Shown here one piece after another: positions 48,684 to 57,303 of a stretch of DNA of 64,000 nucleotides (the stretch's first letter is position 1; each line of letters starts with the position of its first letter). A model generated the notes under the pieces. It did no database searches, had not been told where the DNA came from, and saw only the letters and a program-made list of their open reading frames with translations. Source of the stretch: UBA4644 sp964541085. Its GTDB lineage: Bacteria > Bacillota > Clostridia > Oscillospirales > Butyricicoccaceae. The position numbers were made by a program, and so were the translations under genes. Where the stretch lies: positions 1-64,000 of the forward strand of contig CAZIPA010000005.1 of NCBI GenBank assembly GCA_964541085.1, given 5' to 3'.

Positions 48684-49637
48684 TCACCATTCCTCCGGCG
48701 TGTCCAGCGCCAGCGCCGCATTGCGCAGCCGACGGCGGCAGTCCCGCAGGAGCGCCTGTGCTTCTTCCACGGAAACCTGACGGAAGCGCACGGAATCCCC
48801 CGGCTTTTTCTGTGCTGCCCGGGGAAGATGGGCTGTGATGACCGTCCCCAGCTTTACATAGCCGCCGGTGGTCTGGCGGTCTGCCAGCATGAGAATCGGC
48901 TGTCCGTTGGGCACCTGAATGCTGCCCATGGCAACACCGTCAGAAAGGATGTTGGGCGTCTGCCCCTCTTGCAGCGGCAGTATCGGCCCCGTCAGGCGGG
49001 CACCCATTCGGTCACATTGGGCAGTGACGTGATATTCTTCCGAAAAAAACCGTTGCAGCGCAATCGGTGTAAAGGCATCGGCCTGCGGCCCCAAAATGAC
49101 ACCCAGCGGCGAATCGTCCTCCGGCAGCAGCTGCTCCAGTCTGCGCACGGGCAGACCCGGCAGCCAGCGCTGGGGGGCACGGAAGCCCAGCCGATCGCCC
49201 TTTTGCAGGCTGCGTCCGTGATAGCCGCCAAACCCGGCAGCAAGGCAGGTGCTTCTGCTGCCCAGAATCATCGGAAGCTCCAGACCGCCGGCAACCGCAA
49301 GATACGCCCGAAAGCCCTGCGTCACCGCACCCAGCCGCAGCACCGCTCCGGCTGGCGCATAATAGGCTCTACCCATCTCAACGGGACATTCATCCAGCGT
49401 TGCCGAAATCGTCCCGCCGGTCAGAGCAAAGCAATTTTCCTGATGAAATCGAAGAGTCGGGCCAAGACCGGTCAGCTCCAGCGCAGCCTCATCCTCCGGA
49501 TTTCCCACCAGCACATTGGCCTGTGCCAGCGCAAGCCAATCCATTGCGCCGCACACAGGAACACCGTATTGCTGAAAGCCCCGCCTGCCGCCATCCTGTA
49601 CCGTGGTGAGCAGACCGGGCTGCAAAATCTCCATCAT
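48684..49637 (-). CDS. pxpC: 5-oxoprolinase subunit C (biotin-dependent carboxyltransferase-like)
   Basis: Protein of 317 residues of the KipA/AHS2 family: GLLTTVQDGGRRGFQQYGVPVCGAMDWLALAQANVLVGN at the N-terminus (in pieces) and the C-terminal GSIQVPNGQPILMLADRQTTGGY. With PxpA and PxpB it forms the ATP-dependent enzyme that opens 5-oxoproline to glutamate, clearing a spontaneous damage product of Gln. It overlaps pxpB by 4 bp. Confidence 0.92.
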   Translation of the reverse strand: MMEILQPGLLTTVQDGGRRGFQQYGVPVCGAMDWLALAQANVLVGNPEDEAALELTGLGPTLRFHQENCFALTGGTISATLDECPVEMGRAYYAPAGAVLRLGAVTQGFRAYLAVAGGLELPMILGSRSTCLAAGFGGYHGRSLQKGDRLGFRAPQRWLPGLPVRRLEQLLPEDDSPLGVILGPQADAFTPIALQRFFSEEYHVTAQCDRMGARLTGPILPLQEGQTPNILSDGVAMGSIQVPNGQPILMLADRQTTGGYVKLGTVITAHLPRAAQKKPGDSVRFRQVSVEEAQALLRDCRRRLRNAALALDTPEEW

Positions 49638-50320
49638 AGCTGCGCCTCTCTTTCCCGAAACGCCTCTGGGGAAATGGGCTGAAACCGCACTCTGTCACCG
49701 GAGGACAGCAAAAATTGCCCCTGCCCTTCCGCAAGGGAAAACAGCCGTTCCGGCGTTCTTCCGATCAGCTGCCAGCCGCCGGGAGAGGCCAGCGGATAAA
49801 TCCCCGTCTGCATTCCTGCAATGCCCACGGAGCCCGCAGGGATTCGGATGCGGGGTGATTCCAGTCTGGGACAGGCGATGGTTTCATCCAGTCCGCCCAG
49901 ATAGGCAAAGCCGGGTAAAAAGCCCAGCATATAGACCAGATACTCCGGCTGGGTATGGCGCTCAATCACCTGCTCCGGCGACAGTCCGGCGTGCTTGGCC
50001 ACCGTTTCCAGATCCGGCCCATATTCCCCGCCGTAGCATACGGGGATCGTCACCAGACGGCCCTGCGTTTCTTCGGAGGAATCCTCCGGATGCAGCAGCT
50101 CCAGCGCCGCCGTCAGCTGTTCATAGGACAGCACACAGGGGTCATAATGCACGCAGACCGTGGTATAGGTGGGCACCAGCTCTACAATTCCGGGAATGGC
50201 CGCCCGGCGGATGGCCTGCTCCATACGCTTGACCCGCAGATGCATCTCTTCCGATACGCTGTCACCCAGCACCACCGTCACGGCGCTGTCCCCGCAGGGT
50301 AAAATCCGAAGCGCCTCCAT
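49634..50320 (-). CDS. pxpB: 5-oxoprolinase subunit B
   Basis: Protein of 228 residues of the KipI/AHS1 family. Markers are GDSAVTVVLG near the start, VPTYTTVCVHYDP, YMLGFLPGFAYLGGLDETIACPR and GSVGIAGMQTGIYPLASPGGWQLIGRTP. Its start overlaps the pxpA stop in TGATG. Older literature treats KipI as a sporulation kinase inhibitor; the adjacent pxpA and pxpC favour the oxoprolinase role. Confidence 0.93.
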   Translation of the reverse strand: MEALRILPCGDSAVTVVLGDSVSEEMHLRVKRMEQAIRRAAIPGIVELVPTYTTVCVHYDPCVLSYEQLTAALELLHPEDSSEETQGRLVTIPVCYGGEYGPDLETVAKHAGLSPEQVIERHTQPEYLVYMLGFLPGFAYLGGLDETIACPRLESPRIRIPAGSVGIAGMQTGIYPLASPGGWQLIGRTPERLFSLAEGQGQFLLSSGDRVRFQPISPEAFREREAQL

Positions 50321-51087
50321 CAGACAAGCTCCTTCAGCGGCCGCAGTGCAATTCCGTTCTGCTCCAGCGCAGCACGAATCACCCGAACACTTTCCAGTAC
50401 GGCCTCATTATCCCCATGGACGCAGACCGACACACAATGCACCGGCCGAAGCGTTCCGTCCGCGCAGGTCACGGTTCCCTGCTGCGCCATTTGCAGCACT
50501 CTTGCCGCCGCCAGCTGCGGGTCATGAATCACTGCGCCGGGCTGGCTTCTGGGCATGAGACTGCCGTCCGGCAGATAGGCCCGATCGGCGAAAAACTCTC
50601 CGGCGAAGGGCAGACCAAGCTGCGCCGCCGCCGTCTGAAACGCACTTCCCTCCGGTGCCAGCACGGCAAGATTGGGATCATAATCCCGGGCAGCACGGCA
50701 AATCGCAGTGGCAAGCCTATCATCTTTACAGCCCTGATTATACAAGGCTCCGTGCGGCTTGATATGCTGAAGTCTGCCTCCGGCAGCCGTGACAAACGCG
50801 CCTAGCGCACCCAGCTGATACAGCACATAGGCATAGGCTTCCTCCGGCGAAAGCTTCATCTCCCGGCGGCCAAAGCCCATCAGATCCGGATAGCCGGGGT
50901 GCGCACCAAAGGCAACGCCCAGCCGGGATGCCGCCGCAATGGTGCGCTGCATGACCAGCGGATCGCCGCCATGCCAGCCGCAGGCCACGGAGGCAGAGGT
51001 GATGCACTGCATCAGCTCCTCGTCCCGTCCCAGCGTATACGCACCGAAGCTTTCTCCCAGATCACTGTTCAGGTCAATGGCTTTCAT
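50320..51087 (-). CDS. pxpA: 5-oxoprolinase subunit A (LamB/YcsF family)
   Basis: Protein of 255 residues. The family signature begins IDLNSDLGESFGAYTLG, followed by ITSASVACGWHGGDPLVM and AHPGYPDLMGFGRREM, with conserved His and Asp residues of the TIM-barrel active site; VKPHGALYN-type motif appears as IKPHGALYNQ. First gene of pxpABC, 6 bp after the coiled-coil gene. Confidence 0.94.
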   Translation of the reverse strand: MKAIDLNSDLGESFGAYTLGRDEELMQCITSASVACGWHGGDPLVMQRTIAAASRLGVAFGAHPGYPDLMGFGRREMKLSPEEAYAYVLYQLGALGAFVTAAGGRLQHIKPHGALYNQGCKDDRLATAICRAARDYDPNLAVLAPEGSAFQTAAAQLGLPFAGEFFADRAYLPDGSLMPRSQPGAVIHDPQLAAARVLQMAQQGTVTCADGTLRPVHCVSVCVHGDNEAVLESVRVIRAALEQNGIALRPLKELV

Positions 51088-51093
51088 GGGGCA

Positions 51094-51570
51094 TCAGCTC
51101 TCCTTCTGCTCCCGGGCGGCCTGCTGGAACTGCATACGGGACTGCCGCAGCTCCTCCAGAGACTGGGCCATGGCAGATTCCGTGCGCTTCATTGCGTCTT
51201 CACAGTATTCACCGGCGGCCCGCATCACATCCTTGGCCCGGCGCTCTGCCGCGGTCACCAGCTCGGCAGCCTTTTTCCGGGCCTCCTGGGTGATCTCATG
51301 TTCACTGGTTTTCTGGCGGGCGTATTCCTCCGCCTGCTTTTTCATCGCGTCACATTCCCGCTTGGCGGCGGCGATAAGCTCGTTGCGCTTTTCCACGATC
51401 TCCTGTGCCATTTTCAGGTCAGAGGGCAGATTGGCGCGGATCTCGTCCAGAATATCCAGCACCTTATCCCGCTCCAGAATGCAGCGGTCATTGCCCAGCG
51501 GCATGGTAAAGGCGTCCTCCACCATATCGTACAGAGAAGTGATCATTTCGTTAATGGATGCTCCTGCCAT
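51094..51570 (-). CDS. Coiled-coil protein of unknown function
   Basis: Protein of 158 residues, almost wholly helical. After an N-terminal 45 residues (MVEDAFTMPLGNDRCILERDKVLDILDEIRANLP) a long charged coiled coil runs from about 50 to 155, rich in Ala, Glu, Lys and Arg. Similar proteins adjoin coaD in many clostridia and are labelled ATPase or ATP-synthase-B-like only because of the coiled coil. The VLDILDEIRANLP opening is shared with DivIVA-like scaffold segments. It lies 3 bp after coaD. Confidence 0.75.
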   Translation of the reverse strand: MAGASINEMITSLYDMVEDAFTMPLGNDRCILERDKVLDILDEIRANLPSDLKMAQEIVEKRNELIAAAKRECDAMKKQAEEYARQKTSEHEITQEARKKAAELVTAAERRAKDVMRAAGEYCEDAMKRTESAMAQSLEELRQSRMQFQQAAREQKES

Positions 51571-51573
51571 AGA

Positions 51574-52056
51574 TTATCTCTCCTTTTCTGCTTGTTGAAG
51601 CGCCGATGCCACCATCGGTGTGACCAGCGCTGAAATATCCTCTCCTGCCCTGCTCCGGCGCATGACCTCTGTAGAGCTCAGCTGCTCCAGCCCTTTTCTT
51701 GCAGGCAGCAGCAGTGTCTCACAGTCGGGTGCGTGGGCAAGGTTATACTCGGCCATGTCCAGCTCATAAACGGTATCCTTCTCGCTGCGGATACCCCGCA
51801 CATTGGCGCAGATACCGTGGGCCTGTACATATTCATACAGCATTCCGTCCCAATAGTCCACATGAACATTGGACAGATGGGCAACGGCATCCCTTAAAAA
51901 AGCCAGCCGCTGCTCCACGGAAAACCGGGCCTGCTTATCCGGATTGACCATGATGGTCATCCACACCTGATCGAACAGCCTGGAGGCCCGCTGTGCCAGA
52001 TCCACATGACCCAGCGTTACCGGATCGAAGGTTCCGGAAACCACTGCTTTTCTCAT
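51574..52056 (-). CDS. coaD: Phosphopantetheine adenylyltransferase
   Basis: Enzyme of 160 residues, fourth step of CoA synthesis (4'-phosphopantetheine plus ATP). Nucleotidyltransferase motif GTFDPVTLGHVD and C-terminal LSSTEVMRR (ISSTxVR equivalent) are present; NVRGIRSEKD is typical. The first motif reads SGTFDP rather than the common PGSFDP. It overlaps rsmD by 4 bp. Confidence 0.95.
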   Translation of the reverse strand: MRKAVVSGTFDPVTLGHVDLAQRASRLFDQVWMTIMVNPDKQARFSVEQRLAFLRDAVAHLSNVHVDYWDGMLYEYVQAHGICANVRGIRSEKDTVYELDMAEYNLAHAPDCETLLLPARKGLEQLSSTEVMRRSRAGEDISALVTPMVASALQQAEKER

Positions 52057-52607
52057 GCGTCACCGTCCCGGGTTACCGTGACCACGGCAGAATGGCCGTA
52101 ATGATAGCGGCGCAGCACCCGATAAGGTGCCGGAAGGGGCGCAAGCTCGTCCTTTTCGCCGCTTTCACAGATGATTATACCACCCTCCGATAAAATGTCA
52201 ATTCGGCAGATTTCCTGCAAAGCCCGATTCAGCAGCTCGCCGCCATAGGGCGGATCCAGAAAAATCAGGCCAAAGCTGCCCTTTTTCTGCCGCTGAAGAA
52301 ACTGAAACGCATCTCCTGCCACCAGTCGGCACTGCTTTTCAAACTTGCAGCCACGGATATTGCTCTCAATAACCCGCTGGGCGTTGCGGTCGCCCTCGAC
52401 GATGACGCAGCTTTCCGCGCCCCGGGACACGGCCTCCAGTCCCAGCTGGCCGCTCCCGCCGAACAGATCCAGCACCTTCCGGCCTTCAATATCCCACTGC
52501 ACGATGCTGAAAACGGACTCCTTGATGCGCTCTGTGGTGGGACGGGTATGCAGTCCCTCCGGCGCCTGAAGCCGCTTTCCCCGCGCGGTTCCCGTAATAA
52601 TTCTCAT
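52053..52607 (-). CDS. rsmD: 16S rRNA (guanine966-N2)-methyltransferase RsmD
   Basis: Methyltransferase of 184 residues. MRIITGTARGKRLQAPEG and RPTTERIKESVFSIVQ open the protein; VLDLFGGSGQLGLEAVSRGA is the SAM site and FLDPPYGGE the catalytic NPPY-like motif. Standard rsmD-coaD pairing. It overlaps uvrC by 4 bp. Confidence 0.95.
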   Translation of the reverse strand: MRIITGTARGKRLQAPEGLHTRPTTERIKESVFSIVQWDIEGRKVLDLFGGSGQLGLEAVSRGAESCVIVEGDRNAQRVIESNIRGCKFEKQCRLVAGDAFQFLQRQKKGSFGLIFLDPPYGGELLNRALQEICRIDILSEGGIIICESGEKDELAPLPAPYRVLRRYHYGHSAVVTVTRDGDA

Positions 52608-54427
52608 GTTTCTTTCTCCTTCAGATGATAATAAACCGTGTCTGCCACCGAGGCCGGCAAGACCTCCCGCAGCTGCTCCGGCGTTGCGTCTCGAATGGCC
52701 CGCACAGAGCCAAACCGCTTCAGCAGCGCCTTTTCCCGCACCGGCCCCAGCCCGGGAATATTCTCCAGGGCAGAGCGGCGCATCTGTTTTCCCCGCAGAC
52801 TGCGATGATACTCAATGGCAAACCGGTGGGTTTCCTCCTGAATGCGTCCGATCAGCGCAAACACCGGCGGTGTGGCAGAAATGCCGATTTCCCGGCCCTC
52901 CGCCGAAACCAGCGCCCGGGTGCGGTGGTGGCTGTCCTTTACCATACCATAAACCGGGATGTGCAGATTTCGGGCCTGAAGCTGCTCCAGCGCCATGCGG
53001 GTCTGACCTGCGCCGCCGTCAATGAGAAACAGATCGGGCAGCGGCAAAAAGCCCTCATCCCCGGCCAGCGCCCGATCCAGCCGCCGTCCCAGCACCTCAA
53101 ACATTGCGCCGTAATCGTCGCCGCCCTGTGCGGTTTTGATCTTGTATTTGCGATAAGCGCTTTTCAGCGGCTTGCCGTTCCGGAAGACGGTCATGGAGGC
53201 CACCGGATCGGTGCCGGCGGTATTGGAAATATCAAAGGCCTCCATGCGCAGCGGCGGCGCATCCAGTCCCAGCATCTCCTGCAGCAGCGTCAGCGTCCTG
53301 CCGGTGCGTTCCTCAGAGGCTTCGGCCTCCTTCAGCTCCAGCAGCGCATTGTCCATGGCCAGCTGTACCTCCCGGCGCTTTTCGCCCCGTCTGGGCAGCA
53401 GCAGGGTACATTTGCTTTCCCGCAGACCGGAAAGATAGTCCTCCATGGCCTGTCGGTTTTCGATCTCATGGGAAAGGCAGATGGTTTTCGGCGCCCAGCT
53501 CAGCTGGGTATAATACTGCTGCAAAAAGCTCTCCAGCGCGTCCGGCCCGTCGCCCTCGTCCAGTCCGTCCAGAAAGACGGATTTCCGGTCGATCAGCACG
53601 CCGCCCTGATAGGACAGCCGCACAATGCAGGCCCGCCCGTTTTGCTGGGCAAAGGCCAGCGCATCCGTATCCGCACCGCCGGCCACCACGGCAATGCGCA
53701 GCTGGCGCAGCTTTTGAAGGGCACGGATCCGGTCCCGCAGTGCCGCCGCCTGTTCAAAGGCCAGCTGCTCTGCCGCCTGCTCCATGCTTTGCGTCAGCTG
53801 TTCCTCCAGCGCCTCACTTTTGCCCTCCAGCACCTGAATGCACTGGCGGATCAACTCCTGATATGCCTCCGGCGAAAGCTTTCCCGTGCAGACACCGCAG
53901 CATTTTTTCATGTCATATTGCAGACATGGCCGTTCCCGTCCCACATCCCGGGGAAATTTCCGGTTGCAGCTGGGCAGCAGAAAGGTCTCGGACAGCAGAC
54001 GAATGGCCTGATTTGCCGTACCTCTGCCGCCATAGGGGCCGAAATACCGTGCGCCGTCCTGCTCCCGCCGTCCCGCAACCGTCAATCGGGGATAGTCCTC
54101 CCGGCCAATGCGGATAAAGGGATAGCCCTTGTCGTCCTTCAGCAGGATGTTGTACTTGGGCTTGTATTTTTTAATCAGCGTATTTTCCAGCAGCAGGGCA
54201 TCCAGCTCGGAGGAGGCAAAAATGGTTTCGAAATAATCAATATTAGAAACCATCCTCCGGGTTTTCACCGTGTGTGAGGCCAGATCGGCAAAATACTGGC
54301 TCACCCGATTGCGCAGACTTTTCGCCTTGCCCACATAGATCACCGTACCGTCCCGGCTGTGCATCAGATACACGCCGGGCAGCTGCGGCAGCCGGTGGGC
54401 CTTATCCTTCAGTTCTTCAAAGGTCAT
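52604..54427 (-). CDS. uvrC: Excinuclease ABC subunit C
   Basis: Nuclease of 607 residues that makes both incisions in nucleotide excision repair. It has an N-terminal GIY-YIG domain (LPGVYLM..GTVIYVGKAKSLRNRVSQYF), a UVR motif near 205-235, the RNase H-like endonuclease domain (about 390-540) and a C-terminal helix-hairpin-helix (IPGLGPVREKALLKRFGS). GGAG lies shortly before the ATG, only 12 bp after the T run of the upstream terminator. Confidence 0.95.
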   Translation of the reverse strand: MTFEELKDKAHRLPQLPGVYLMHSRDGTVIYVGKAKSLRNRVSQYFADLASHTVKTRRMVSNIDYFETIFASSELDALLLENTLIKKYKPKYNILLKDDKGYPFIRIGREDYPRLTVAGRREQDGARYFGPYGGRGTANQAIRLLSETFLLPSCNRKFPRDVGRERPCLQYDMKKCCGVCTGKLSPEAYQELIRQCIQVLEGKSEALEEQLTQSMEQAAEQLAFEQAAALRDRIRALQKLRQLRIAVVAGGADTDALAFAQQNGRACIVRLSYQGGVLIDRKSVFLDGLDEGDGPDALESFLQQYYTQLSWAPKTICLSHEIENRQAMEDYLSGLRESKCTLLLPRRGEKRREVQLAMDNALLELKEAEASEERTGRTLTLLQEMLGLDAPPLRMEAFDISNTAGTDPVASMTVFRNGKPLKSAYRKYKIKTAQGGDDYGAMFEVLGRRLDRALAGDEGFLPLPDLFLIDGGAGQTRMALEQLQARNLHIPVYGMVKDSHHRTRALVSAEGREIGISATPPVFALIGRIQEETHRFAIEYHRSLRGKQMRRSALENIPGLGPVREKALLKRFGSVRAIRDATPEQLREVLPASVADTVYYHLKEKET

Positions 54428-54443
54428 AGCGTTCTCCGATAGT

Positions 54444-54469
54444 AAAAATGCGTCCCGCGACCGGGACGC
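54444..54469 (-). terminator. Terminator between the HPr-like gene and uvrC
   Basis: GCGTCCCG (54450-54457) pairs with 54462-54469 over a 4-nt loop; on the minus strand ATTTTT follows, ending 16 bp before the uvrC start codon. Confidence 0.85.
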
Positions 54470-54493
54470 ATGGACTTTTGTGCTCAGAACGGA

Positions 54494-54757
54494 TTACTCG
54501 CCGAAATTGCTTTCGATTAACTGGCACAGTGCGTTGACTGCCTCTTCTTCGTCGATACCTTCGGCAGAAATCGTGATCGTGCTTCCTTTGGTGATGCCCA
54601 GAGACAAAACACCCAGAAGGCTCTTGGCGTTGACCTTACGCTCCGCTTTTTCCACCATCATCGTACTCCGAAATTCATTGGCTTTCTGGATAAAAAAAGT
54701 TGCAGGTCTCGCATAAAGACCGGTCTGATTCGTTACGGTGACTTCTTTAGAAAACAT
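54494..54757 (-). CDS. HPr-like protein with Tyr15 (Crh-like)
   Basis: Protein of 87 residues with the HPr fold. In clostridial HPr the active site reads GLHARPAT; here it is GLYARPAT, so the phosphoacceptor His15 is Tyr (codon TAT, one base from a His codon). Regulatory Ser46 is kept in NAKSLLGVLSLGI. It therefore cannot relay phosphate from enzyme I to PTS permeases, but could still be phosphorylated on Ser46 by HPr kinase and act with CcpA, as Bacillus Crh (Gln15) does. Start at 54757 gives exact HPr numbering and a GAGG at proper distance; an ATG two codons earlier is too close to that site. Confidence 0.9.
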   Translation of the reverse strand: MFSKEVTVTNQTGLYARPATFFIQKANEFRSTMMVEKAERKVNAKSLLGVLSLGITKGSTITISAEGIDEEEAVNALCQLIESNFGE

Positions 54758-54792
54758 AAGCATCCTCGCTTCCTTATATTCGTTCTCTATCT

Positions 54793-54821
54793 ATCATACC
54801 AGATTTCTTTCAAAATGGCAA
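54793..54821 (-). promoter_or_regulatory. Promoter of the HPr-like gene
   Basis: On the minus strand TTGCCA (54821-54816), 17-bp spacer, TATGAT (54798-54793). Confidence 0.75.
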
Positions 54822-54924
54822 TGCTAAATTTCCATCAAATTTCACAAAAGCGCCGGAGTGTGATTTTACCTCCTGCTGAGAAATCACAGAAAGTGCAAAA
54901 AACAGGCTCTCAGCGGGGGAAATT

Positions 54925-57303
54925 TCAACGCTTCATGGTGGCGATGGTCACACCGTTCTCCCCCTCTCCGTATACACCCAGACGGAAGCTTTTCACCTGG
55001 GGATGACTGCGCAGCCGTGCCTGTACCCGCTGACGCAGAACACCGGTGCCCTTGCCGTGAATGATGGTGACGGTTTCCAGATGGAGCCGCACCGCGTTGT
55101 CCAGAAACTGATCCAGCTCCAGAATGGCTTCGTCGCCGCTCTGCCCCCGCAGATCCAGCTCTGCCGTCACCTGCTGCGGCCCGGAAAGGCGTACACCGCC
55201 GGAACGGGGCGGCTCCTTCTTTTCCGGCTTCACATCCTCCAGCAGCTGAAGCTCCTTTGGCTCCACCTGAATCTTCAGGATGCCCGCCTGCACCTTTACC
55301 TTTTCGCCGGGCTTGGGCGCTTCCAGCACCGTGGCACGGGTACGGGTAGAGACGATTTCCACGGTGTCGCCCGCTTTCAGCGCCCGGGGAAGGGGCATGG
55401 CCTTTCGCTCGGCCCGCTGGGACAGGGTCTTTTTTTCCGCCTCGGAAAGGGTTCCCCGCAGAACCGCACGGGCAGCCGCCAGATTGGCATCCTTGCCGTC
55501 CGCAGCCTCCTGCTTGACCCGCCGGGCCTCCTCCAACACCATTTCGCTGGCGGCACGGGCATTGTCGATGATCTCCTTTGCCTTGAGCTTGGCATCCAGC
55601 ACCAGCTTTTCCCGCTCATCCTCCAGGGTGGCAAGACGCTCCTGCGCTCGGCGGTTGGCAGCTTCCGCATCCCGCTGCTGCCGCTCTGCCGCAGCGATTC
55701 TGCCCTCCAGTGCCTGCCGCTTTTCCTCCAGACGGGTGATGACCTCCTCGAACTCCTTATCCTCCGTGGCGATCAGTCCCGAGGCCGCATCGATGATATC
55801 CTCCCGCAGCCCCAGCCGCCGGGAAATGGCAAAGGCATTGGATTTGCCCGGTACGCCAAAGATCAAACGATAGGTGGGCCGCAGTGTCTGCACATCAAAC
55901 TCGCAGGAGGCATTTTCCACGCCGGAGGTTTCCAGCGCATAGACCTTCAGCTCCGCATAATGGGTGGTGGCAGCCACGACACAGCCCAGACTCCGCAGAT
56001 GCTCGATAATGGCCCGGGCCAGCGCGGCGCCCTCCACCGGATCCGTGCCCGCACCCAGCTCGTCCAGCAGCACCAGCGTATGGGAGCCCGCCAGCTGAAG
56101 AATGTCCACAATGGTGCGCATATGTCCGGAAAAGGTGGAAAGCGACTGCTCAATGCTCTGCTCGTCGCCGATGTCCGCCAGAATGTGCTCAAACAGCACG
56201 ATCTGACTGCCGTCGGAGGCGGGAATCTGAAGGCCGCACTGGGCCATCGCAGTCAGCAATCCGAGGGTTTTCAATCCCACCGTCTTGCCGCCGGTGTTGG
56301 GGCCGGTGATAATGACGGTATCCACTGTGCCGCCGATCCGGAAGCCGACGGGCACCGCCGTATCCGGATTCAGCAGCGGATGCCGGGCCCGGTTGATCTC
56401 CGTCCGGCCGCTTTCCAGCAGACGGGGGCGCATGGCCTTCATTTTGTAGGCCAGCTTGCCCCGGGCAAAGATAAAGTCCAGACGGCACAGCAACTCATAA
56501 TCCCGGCGAATGGTGCCGGAAAACTGCGCCGTATCCGCGGAAAGCTCTGCCAGAATCCGTTCGATCTCCGCCTTTTCCTTGCCGTATAGAATGCGGATGT
56601 TATTGTTCAGCTCTACCACGGCGGCAGGCTCGATAAACAAAGTCGCGCCGCTGGAGCTGGTATCATGTACCATGCCGGGCATGCTGCTGCGATATTCTGC
56701 CTTTACCGGCACCACAAACCGCCCGTTGCGCTGGGTGATGATGGAGTCCTGTAAAATCTTCTGATAGCTCTGAGAGGTGGTGATTTTGTTCAGTACATCC
56801 CGTACTTTGGATGCCGCCGCACGAATTTGCCGACGAAGCTGATACAGTTCGCTGCTGGCGTGATCGGATACTTCCTCTTCGGAGACAATGGCGTTTTCGA
56901 TTTTTTCCTCCAGAAAACGGTTGCCGCTGAGCAGGTTAAAATAGCCGTCCAGAGAGGTTTCTTCCTGTCGGTGCTCCTCCCGATAATGCCTGGTCATCCG
57001 GGCCGCACGCAGCATAGCTCCTACGCCCAGCAGCTCGGCAGGGTTGAGCAGACCGCCCTTCTCTGCCCGCTCCAGCGCAGCGGAAATGTCCCGCAGACCG
57101 GAAAAGGACGGGCTGCCCTGCAAGCCGATCAGACGGACGGCGTCCTCGGTTTCCTGCTGGAGCGTTTCACAGACCTGCAGCGAAAACACCGGCCGCAGCT
57201 CCCGACACAGCGCCTTGGCCGGTTCGGTAGCCGCTTCCTGTGCCAGCAGCTCCAGAATCTTCGGCAGCTCCAGCGTTTGATAGGATCGCTCCTGTAATGT
57301 CAT
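54925..57303 (-). CDS. mutS2: Endonuclease MutS2
   Basis: Protein of 792 residues. An N-terminal helical core and clamp (1-300) leads to a MutS-type ATPase with Walker A TGPNTGGKT and a DELGAGTDP Walker B. A long coiled coil (about 510-620), a KOW-like stretch and a C-terminal Smr nuclease domain (LDLRGQSGDEAILELDQFLD..IIHGKGTGVLR) follow. In Firmicutes MutS2 resolves collided ribosomes and suppresses recombination. It overlaps recO by 4 bp. Confidence 0.95.
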   Translation of the reverse strand: MTLQERSYQTLELPKILELLAQEAATEPAKALCRELRPVFSLQVCETLQQETEDAVRLIGLQGSPSFSGLRDISAALERAEKGGLLNPAELLGVGAMLRAARMTRHYREEHRQEETSLDGYFNLLSGNRFLEEKIENAIVSEEEVSDHASSELYQLRRQIRAAASKVRDVLNKITTSQSYQKILQDSIITQRNGRFVVPVKAEYRSSMPGMVHDTSSSGATLFIEPAAVVELNNNIRILYGKEKAEIERILAELSADTAQFSGTIRRDYELLCRLDFIFARGKLAYKMKAMRPRLLESGRTEINRARHPLLNPDTAVPVGFRIGGTVDTVIITGPNTGGKTVGLKTLGLLTAMAQCGLQIPASDGSQIVLFEHILADIGDEQSIEQSLSTFSGHMRTIVDILQLAGSHTLVLLDELGAGTDPVEGAALARAIIEHLRSLGCVVAATTHYAELKVYALETSGVENASCEFDVQTLRPTYRLIFGVPGKSNAFAISRRLGLREDIIDAASGLIATEDKEFEEVITRLEEKRQALEGRIAAAERQQRDAEAANRRAQERLATLEDEREKLVLDAKLKAKEIIDNARAASEMVLEEARRVKQEAADGKDANLAAARAVLRGTLSEAEKKTLSQRAERKAMPLPRALKAGDTVEIVSTRTRATVLEAPKPGEKVKVQAGILKIQVEPKELQLLEDVKPEKKEPPRSGGVRLSGPQQVTAELDLRGQSGDEAILELDQFLDNAVRLHLETVTIIHGKGTGVLRQRVQARLRSHPQVKSFRLGVYGEGENGVTIATMKR

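Noticed and set aside
49634..51087. pxpA/pxpB/pxpC as KipI-KipA sporulation kinase regulators
   Set aside because: The complete A-B-C set in overlapping order is the 5-oxoprolinase arrangement; no kinase partner lies near.
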